Assembly: GCA_946408295.1 (NCBI GenBank)
Contig: CAMJRT010000064.1
Location: 1 to 6,676 of the forward strand
DNA: 6,676 bases
From: an uncultured Bacteroidales bacterium
Lineage (GTDB): Bacteria > Bacteroidota > Bacteroidia > Bacteroidales > UBA932
Direction of reading: 5' to 3'
Shown: positions 1 through 5,433 of the stretch, in pieces
Numbering within the stretch: the stretch's first letter is position 1
How the letters are laid out: each line of letters starts with the position of its first letter
Translations under genes and position numbers: made by a program
Notes under the pieces: generated by a model
The model's input: the letters and a program-made list of their open reading frames with translations, nothing else
The model's database searches: none
Told to the model about the DNA's origin: nothing

Positions 1-523
1 CCGCGCTCATGCGGGGCAACGTCGCGATGGCGGCCCGATTCTCTTCCGTGACGCGAGCCGTGTAGTAGGGAACGTCGCCGAAAGTGGCGGTCAGCAGGTA
101 ATAGTAGAGCGCGCGGAGCACGATGGCTTCGGCTTGGTAAGGAGCGGCTTCATCTTCGCTCAGGTACCCCTTCAAGATGCTGTAGCGGATGTTCGAGAGT
201 ATCTCGTTGCTGCGCATTACGCCGAGATATCCGTTGTTCCAAAGCGTAGCGGCATAGCCGGGATGGGCCGGAGATACGTCGCAGTTGGCCTCATACAAAG
301 TAGATCCGTTGATGGTCATCACATCCGTGCAGACATCGGTGGTCAGCCAGAATCCGCGTGAGCGCATGATGGAACTCAAGGGCAGGTAACAGCCGTTGAG
401 GCCGGTTTCCACCGACGTGGGGGAGGTATAATAGTTTTCGGCGGTGGTGGAAGAGCGGATTTCCTCTTTCAGGCAACCCGCCAGCGCGAACGCCGCCGCA
501 CAAAGTATCCAAAGTTTCTTCAT
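1..523 (-). CDS. RagB/SusD-family nutrient-binding outer membrane lipoprotein, 3' end cut by the window
   Basis: SusD-family proteins are surface lipoproteins that close over the SusC channel and help capture the ligand, usually a glycan or peptide. The frame is open from ATG at 523 to the window edge and gives 174 residues, about a third of a usual SusD. The N-terminus is a lipoprotein signal with lipobox LAGC (Cys17). Family landmarks follow: an AENYYTSP stretch with NGCY near residues 28-46, LWNNGYLGVMRSNEIL at 94-109, and the hallmark AEAIVLRALYYYLL...FGDVPYY at 131-154, then LPRMS at 169-173. These match the conserved helices (TPR-like) of the SusD N-terminal half. The start lies one base after the SusC stop, which suggests translational coupling and is the canonical SusC-SusD order. 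Family assignment is firm; the ligand cannot be read from this fragment. Confidence 0.95.
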   Translation of the reverse strand, partial: MKKLWILCAAAFALAGCLKEEIRSSTTAENYYTSPTSVETGLNGCYLPLSSIMRSRGFWLTTDVCTDVMTINGSTLYEANCDVSPAHPGYAATLWNNGYLGVMRSNEILSNIRYSILKGYLSEDEAAPYQAEAIVLRALYYYLLTATFGDVPYYTARVTEENRAAIATLPRMSA

Positions 524-524
524 C

Positions 525-3500
525 TCAGAACAGCAGGTTGAAGTTGAACACATAGGTCCGTGCCCGCGGAAGGGAGCCGTTGTCAAGCCGATAGACCGCC
601 GAGGAAGTGCTGACATCCGGATCGAAGCCGGGGTAATTCTTCAGCAGGAAGAGATTTTCGCCGCTCAGGCCGACGCTGATCTCCCGGATGACCTTCTTCG
701 CTTTTTTACTGAGGGGAATGCTATAATTGATGGACAGGCTCTTGAGCCGGAGAAAAGACGCATCGTAGACGTGGCGGCTGGAAGCCTGCACATCGTCGAA
801 ACCGGCTTTTACGATATCGGAATCGCGATTGCTTTCCGTCCAGGCGTTCAGCATATAGCGGTACTTGTTGTAGGCTCCGTTGCCGGAACCGGCCCAGAGT
901 TCGGTGATATTGTAGATCTTGCCGCCGATGGACCAGGAGAAAAAGATGCCGACGCTCAGATGTTTGGCAATGACGAAGTTGTTCTGGAAGCCGCCGTACA
1001 CCAGCGCGTCGGAGGAGCCGAGATAGACCATATCTTCCTGATCCAGCATTCCATCGTGGTTGACATCGACATAGCGGGGCTGGCCGAGATTCGGATTTTG
1101 GTTCTGGGAGGCATAGACGCGGGTAATCTTGTTGCGGGCAATCTCGTCGCTGCTGTGCCAGACCCCCTCATATTTGTAGCCCCAAAGCGCGTTGACGGGG
1201 TAGCCTTCGCGATATCCGTACATATACTGGTTGCTGTTGCGGGGATTGACGTAGGTGGGGACGACCGTGGATTCGGAGGCCAGTTTTGTGACGATTTGCG
1301 TATTGTGCGCGGCCGTGAGGGTGGTGGTCCAGGTAAAATTCCGGCTGTCGATATTCCGGGTCGTCAGCGTCAGTTCCACTCCCGCATTACGGGTGGAGCC
1401 GGCATTGTCGTAATAGTTGGGGTAACCGGTGGTAGCGCTGTTGCGCACGCTCAGCAACAGGTCGTTGGTCCAGGAAACATAGCCTTCCACTTCGATACGG
1501 AAGCGGTTCTTCCAGGCGGCAAAGTCGAGCCCGACGTTGATGGCATCCGTCGTTTCCCAAGTCAGGTTGCTGTTTTGCAGTTTAGCGGGATAGTAGGCGA
1601 GTTGCCGGCTGTCCTCAAAAAGCCAGTTTCCCTGCGTAGAGGCGAGGGAGGCGAGAGCCAGGTAAGGAGCGATGGCATCGTTGCCGCTCCGTCCGCCGCT
1701 CAAGCGCAGGGACAGGTCGTTGAGCCATGAGGCCCGCTCGAACCATTTTTCATTCATCACAGACCAGCGGAAGGCCGCTGCCGGGAAAAATCCCCATTTC
1801 CTGTTGGCCGCAAAATTGGAGGCTCCGTCGGCCCGGGCGGTCAGCGTAAGGTAGTAGCGGCGCTTGTAGGAATAGTTGACGCGACCGAATACAGAGAGTT
1901 TGTTCTTGTGCATCCAACTGCTGGCGGCGTTGTAGTTGCTCGGGTCCTTGATGCTCGACCTGTTGTAGTAGAGCTGGCTGTCGTCCGTGTAGCCGACGCC
2001 GCTGTAGGTCTCGTTGGAAGTGATGGCCTGCTCCGCCGTGAAGCCCAGCAGGCATTCCAGGTCGCGACGACTGCGGGAGCGCTTGTAGTGGAGGGTGATT
2101 TCTTCGAGGTATTTGGCCTGGTCGTAGTGGTTGCGCCGCGCGGTGCCGCCCGTCTGGTTGGCTTTGGCGACGGCCAGGGTGGAAGGGGAATAATAATCCT
2201 GGCCTTGTTTTACGGCGGTGCGGGACAGGCGGGCCTCTGCCCAGATGCGGGCGTTGAAATCGTAGCGCAGGTTGGCGCTGACGCCATACTGTTCGCGCAG
2301 GGTCTTGTTAACCACGTTATGGGCCACCAGATAGGGACTGTTGAAGGGCAGTCCGCCATAGGTTTCTCCTTCGCCGAAGGAGTTCCAGGTGTCATCCACT
2401 TTCAACAGGGGAACCAGATAGACGGCGGCCGTCGTGCTGGTGCCGGTGATGGAGGCTTTTTGATTGTCTTTGTCGGCGATATGGAAACTGGCGTTAATGC
2501 CCAGGGTGAGTTTTTTCTTGATTTTGCTGTTGATTTTGACTGTACCCGAATACTTCCGGATGCCCGAATTGATCACGATGCCCGGGTTGCCGTTGTAGCC
2601 GAGCGAAGCGTTCCAACTGGTGGACCCGACCTGGCCGTGCATGTTCAGGAAATAGTCTTGGTAGAAGGATACTTGCGTCATCGAGCGGATCCAATCCGTG
2701 CTGTTGTCCCGATAGACCGATGGATCGGGATAGGGAGGTTTCGTGCTCTTGACGTTTTCGGAGATCATATTGCGGAAGGTCGCGAATTCTTCCGCGTTCA
2801 TCAGGTCGAGGCTGCCGGCCAGGTGGGAAACGCCCAGCGAACCTTTGATACGACAGGCGAATCCGCCTTCGGGCTTTTTGGAGGACTGGGTGGTCACCAG
2901 AATGACGCCGTTGGCGCCGCGGCTTCCGTAGATGGCGGTCGAAGATACGTCTTTCAGTACGGAGATGTTGACGATGTCCGACGGATTGATGTCCGAGAGC
3001 GAACTGACGGCATCTATGACACCGTCCACCACGATGAGCGGTTCGTTGCCGGCGGAAATGGAACGGCTGCCGCGGATGCGGATCTGTCCGTCCTCTCCGG
3101 TCTCGCCGCTGCCGGAGGAAAATTCGGCGCCGGCAATCTTTCCCTGCAGGGCCTGCGAGACGGAAGATACGGGAGATTGCTGGATATCCTCCATTTCGAC
3201 AACGGCGACCGAGCCGGTCAGGTCGCCTTTCTTGGAGGTGCCGTAACCGATGACGACGGTCGCTTCCAACGACTGTTTGTCTTCTTGCAGCGTCACGTCA
3301 ATCTGCTTGCGGCCGTCTATGGGTTGCGTGACGGTGGCAAATCCCAGGCAGGAAAACTCCAAGGATGCGTTGGGATTGACGCTGAGGGTGTAGTGCCCGT
3401 TGGCATCGGTTGAGGTGCCGTTGACCACCCCCGCCTCAATGACGCCCACGCCGATCAGCGGCGCTCCGGCGGCATCTTTTACCGTACCGCTGACCTTTAC

Positions 3501-3575
3501 TTTGCCCTGGGCAGAAGCCAGGACGCAGCTTAGCAGGACGGCAATCAGGAGTATGCTATGTCTCATCGTGTTCAT
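525..3575 (-). CDS. SusC/RagA-family TonB-linked outer membrane transporter
   Basis: This complete 1016-residue protein is the outer-membrane channel of a SusCD pair, importing a ligand with energy from TonB/ExbBD. Residues 1-23 are a signal peptide with a likely signal peptidase I site after ASA or ASAQ. Residues 26-97 match the carboxypeptidase-regulatory-like domain of SusC proteins (VSGTVKDAAGAPLIGV). Residues 103-120 hold the usual VVIGYGTSKKGDLTG segment around the TonB-box region. The plug follows, with LQGKIAGA (143-150), IRIRGSRSI (165-173), PLIVVDGV (179-186) and LKDVSSTAIYGSRGANGVILVTT (207-229). The remainder is the beta-barrel, ending in the expected terminal Phe (FNFNLLF). Length is normal and no frameshift is seen. 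ATG 3575 lies one base after the upstream stop; ATG 3566 (MRHSILL) is an alternative start that also leaves a good signal peptide. Substrate is unknown. Confidence 0.97.
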   Translation of the reverse strand: MNTMRHSILLIAVLLSCVLASAQGKVKVSGTVKDAAGAPLIGVGVIEAGVVNGTSTDANGHYTLSVNPNASLEFSCLGFATVTQPIDGRKQIDVTLQEDKQSLEATVVIGYGTSKKGDLTGSVAVVEMEDIQQSPVSSVSQALQGKIAGAEFSSGSGETGEDGQIRIRGSRSISAGNEPLIVVDGVIDAVSSLSDINPSDIVNISVLKDVSSTAIYGSRGANGVILVTTQSSKKPEGGFACRIKGSLGVSHLAGSLDLMNAEEFATFRNMISENVKSTKPPYPDPSVYRDNSTDWIRSMTQVSFYQDYFLNMHGQVGSTSWNASLGYNGNPGIVINSGIRKYSGTVKINSKIKKKLTLGINASFHIADKDNQKASITGTSTTAAVYLVPLLKVDDTWNSFGEGETYGGLPFNSPYLVAHNVVNKTLREQYGVSANLRYDFNARIWAEARLSRTAVKQGQDYYSPSTLAVAKANQTGGTARRNHYDQAKYLEEITLHYKRSRSRRDLECLLGFTAEQAITSNETYSGVGYTDDSQLYYNRSSIKDPSNYNAASSWMHKNKLSVFGRVNYSYKRRYYLTLTARADGASNFAANRKWGFFPAAAFRWSVMNEKWFERASWLNDLSLRLSGGRSGNDAIAPYLALASLASTQGNWLFEDSRQLAYYPAKLQNSNLTWETTDAINVGLDFAAWKNRFRIEVEGYVSWTNDLLLSVRNSATTGYPNYYDNAGSTRNAGVELTLTTRNIDSRNFTWTTTLTAAHNTQIVTKLASESTVVPTYVNPRNSNQYMYGYREGYPVNALWGYKYEGVWHSSDEIARNKITRVYASQNQNPNLGQPRYVDVNHDGMLDQEDMVYLGSSDALVYGGFQNNFVIAKHLSVGIFFSWSIGGKIYNITELWAGSGNGAYNKYRYMLNAWTESNRDSDIVKAGFDDVQASSRHVYDASFLRLKSLSINYSIPLSKKAKKVIREISVGLSGENLFLLKNYPGFDPDVSTSSAVYRLDNGSLPRARTYVFNFNLLF
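1032..1067 (-). other. EF-hand-like calcium loop encoded within SusC
   Basis: Residues 837-848 of the SusC protein read DVNHDGMLDQED. Acidic or Asn ligands fall at loop positions 1, 3, 5, 9 and 12, with Gly at position 6 and a hydrophobic residue at position 8, which fits the EF-hand/dockerin-type calcium loop. It follows an NPNLGQPRYV stretch, a context seen in many SusC proteins where the loop sits in an extracellular part of the barrel. The pattern is read directly; calcium binding is inferred. Confidence 0.6.
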
Positions 3576-3576
3576 C

Positions 3577-4554
3577 CTATTGTAATCTGAAAGTGACGCG
3601 AAGCGGATGGTGCTTCATTCCAGGAAGGGGCCGTTCAAGGATTTCAATGTCTGCGACCTGACGGAGCAGGGCGGCGGAAGCGTAGAGGTAATCGGTGGCC
3701 CAGCCATGTCCCTGTTCGTCGGTCCAGGTCGTGACATAGCCGCGCTTTTTCATCCAAAGCAGGTCATAGAGGTTGTTCTGCCAAGCGTAATGGTCGCTGC
3801 GAAAAACAGCCGCCCGGGCATCCTGTGGATACCAGGCAGGGGTGTCGGGGTAGCCGGCCTGCATCATTGAATAGTGGTTCATCGTGCCGCACAGCATCCA
3901 TCCATTTCCTTCATCTTCGGCAAATCCTTTGTCTACCAGCGAGCGGAAGGCTGCGTATTCTGCATCCGGGTCCAGGGCGGAAAGGTCGCAGCCCTTGATG
4001 AATAGACCGTCCCGGGCGCCGTTGACCACGCCGTCAATGACAAGGATGTCGGCTTTTCCCCGGGCCCATTCCGCGGCTTCCGGCAGTCCGTTCGTGTTGA
4101 CGACCAACACGCTGACGCGCGTAATCGGCAGGGTCTCGAACTCCAAATGGAGCACCGGGTCTTTTTCTGTATTGCCGGCAGAATCCTTGGAGAGGAAGCC
4201 GTGCTGGACGATGCGCAGACTATCCGCCCGGTCCCCTTCGTCCAGACAGATGGCAATCCTTCCGGTTCGAAGCCCGGTCTGATGGAGAATGTCCGCTTCG
4301 TTGGATTTCCAGCGGAGGGTGAAAGCGCCCCGCCCTTCGCCGCCGTTGACATCGGTCTCCAACCAAGGGGCTTCGCTGCGGACCCGCCAGACTCCGGCGG
4401 TTTCCACCAGCACGGAAAGGCTTCCGGCCCCAGAACCAACCTGACATTCTGCGACGCAGACGCCCGGCGAGAAGGGATCCACCTCCACGGTCTTGGTGCA
4501 GGCTGTCCCGAAAAGAACGGCGACAAGCGCGGCTATGAGCAGATGTTTATTCAT
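3577..4554 (-). CDS. Lipoprotein with a BACON-like domain and a possible degenerate EEP-type C-terminal region
   Basis: This predicted 325-residue lipoprotein has signal peptide 1-18 and lipid-carrying Cys19 (FGTAC). Residues about 33-119 resemble a BACON domain: W56, then W64-L65, N85, R96 and a closing IVQHG at 115-119. BACON is an Ig-like module common in Bacteroidota surface proteins, thought to bind carbohydrate or act as a spacer. Residues about 143-325 are not clearly assigned. Several spots recall the endonuclease/exonuclease/phosphatase fold: VSVLVVNTNG (147-156), KADILVIDGV (167-176), WMLCGTMNH (219-227, where the family usually has GDFN), TDYLYASAALL (287-297) and KHHPLRVTFRL (314-324, where the family usually has SDHxP). 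The usual catalytic Glu and Asp are not seen, so a binding role is likelier than catalysis. I chose ATG 4554, which overlaps the upstream stop by 8 bp and begins MNKHLLIAAL; ATG 4566 would add MYTL. The stop lies one base before SusC. Confidence 0.88.
   Translation of the reverse strand: MNKHLLIAALVAVLFGTACTKTVEVDPFSPGVCVAECQVGSGAGSLSVLVETAGVWRVRSEAPWLETDVNGGEGRGAFTLRWKSNEADILHQTGLRTGRIAICLDEGDRADSLRIVQHGFLSKDSAGNTEKDPVLHLEFETLPITRVSVLVVNTNGLPEAAEWARGKADILVIDGVVNGARDGLFIKGCDLSALDPDAEYAAFRSLVDKGFAEDEGNGWMLCGTMNHYSMMQAGYPDTPAWYPQDARAAVFRSDHYAWQNNLYDLLWMKKRGYVTTWTDEQGHGWATDYLYASAALLRQVADIEILERPLPGMKHHPLRVTFRLQ
4547..4554 (-). other. Overlapping start and stop codons joining the fimbrillin-like and BACON-lipoprotein genes
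   Basis: The sequence ATGAATAA on the minus strand contains the start ATG (4554-4552) of the BACON lipoprotein and the stop TAA (4549-4547) of the fimbrillin-like gene in another frame. This arrangement is typical of translational coupling. If the alternative ATG at 4566 were used, the overlap would be 20 bp instead. Confidence 0.65.
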
Positions 4555-5422
4555 CAAAGTGTACATTTACGGGTTCAAAGGAGTCCGGACCTCCGCTCTG
4601 CACCGTGATGGCGCCAATCTGAAAATCTTTGGTGGTAATGCGAGGGATGCGCAAGGATTTGACTTGACAGACAATCGGAGAGGCCTCTTCGTCGATTCGG
4701 AGTTCGAGCGTAAGGTCTGCGTAGTCTCCCGCCAGCATCACTAGATAGAAGGGCTGGAAATTCCCGCTGCTGTCTTTGGTGGGGATGTCCGCTTCGCAGT
4801 TCAGAGAAAGGGTATTCGTTCCTGACGCGGAATCCAGTACGGCCCCGCTTCGGGTCACGGACATTGGTCCGGCCAGCGGATGGACGGCGTCGGTAAGGGA
4901 AATGGAGCGGACCGTCAGCGTCTCGTCCAGACCGACGGTGACTTTCAGAAGTCCGCAGGGATAATGGAAAGGCAGCTGTCCGTTTTCCAGAAAGGCGAAA
5001 GCCGTGGGGCAGTAGGTCAGGAACTGCGCTGGCGCGTCCTTGTCTGCAAAGAAACTTTGGACGCCGCTGAGGCTGCCGCTGAGCGATTCGGCGGATCCGG
5101 CGAAGGAAGGAGTGAACGGGTAATAGGCGGCAATCGTGGCGCCTTTGACGAGCGGTCCGTAAAACTCGCCGCGGCTGAGGTGGGAGTCCGCACTGCGCAA
5201 GCGGTATTTTTCATTCTGCCCCTGCGTGGAGCCGAAAACGCCGATGGCGGCGCTTTCCTCCCAGGTTCGGGCATGTTCCTTGTCTAGAAGCAAGGTCTCG
5301 ATGTTGGCAGGAAGGAGGGTATACCCCTCCCGGACGATGTCTTCCTTGGGGGCGGGCGCCTGCTTGGTGCAAGAGAGCAGAAGAACGCCTAGCAGAAAGG
5401 TAATGTGGAGTATTCGTTTCAT
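4547..5422 (-). CDS. Fimbrillin-family (Mfa-like) lipoprotein
   Basis: This 291-residue predicted lipoprotein has a short basic N-terminus, a hydrophobic core and lipobox LLSC (Cys18). Residues 54-63 (WEESAAIGVF), the following NEKYRLRSAD stretch at 70-79 and IAAYYPF at 97-103 match the early conserved signature of the Bacteroidota fimbrillin/Mfa-like family (W..gd.IGVF, N..Y, YYPY). The later stretch around 153-176 (HYPCGLLKVTVGL, then SISLTDA) fits the core beta-sandwich strands of that family. Members are pilus subunits, pilus anchors or related surface lipoproteins. No separate pilus-assembly gene is nearby, so a role as a surface binding protein for the adjacent SusCD is as likely as fimbriae. 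ATG 5422 is preferred over an in-frame TTG at 5452: the latter would put charged residues before the signal peptide and overlap the preceding gene, while AGGAAAG lies just before the ATG. It starts 11 bp after the upstream stop. Confidence 0.88.
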   Translation of the reverse strand: MKRILHITFLLGVLLLSCTKQAPAPKEDIVREGYTLLPANIETLLLDKEHARTWEESAAIGVFGSTQGQNEKYRLRSADSHLSRGEFYGPLVKGATIAAYYPFTPSFAGSAESLSGSLSGVQSFFADKDAPAQFLTYCPTAFAFLENGQLPFHYPCGLLKVTVGLDETLTVRSISLTDAVHPLAGPMSVTRSGAVLDSASGTNTLSLNCEADIPTKDSSGNFQPFYLVMLAGDYADLTLELRIDEEASPIVCQVKSLRIPRITTKDFQIGAITVQSGGPDSFEPVNVHFDE

Positions 5423-5433
5423 CTTTCCTGCTG

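Noticed and set aside
444..1730. A 428-codon open frame on the plus strand
   Set aside because: It lies almost wholly antisense to SusC, whose family motifs are unmistakable. The translation has no signal peptide or known domain and is explained by the GC-rich codon pattern of the opposite strand.
1908..3413. A 501-codon open frame on the plus strand
   Set aside because: It is fully antisense to the SusC N-terminal half and plug, and its translation (Val/Gly/Ala/Asp-rich) looks like a mirror-strand artefact.
3501..3575. A lipobox-like LLSC within the SusC signal peptide, suggesting a lipidated transporter
   Set aside because: SusC transporters are integral barrels with signal peptidase I cleavage; the ASAQ site a few residues later fits that, and the Cys lies within the hydrophobic core.
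5423..5433. Possible promoter or terminator in the largest intergenic gap
   Set aside because: The gap is only 11 bp, with no inverted repeat or T-run, and no room for a Bacteroidota -33/-7 promoter outside coding sequence.
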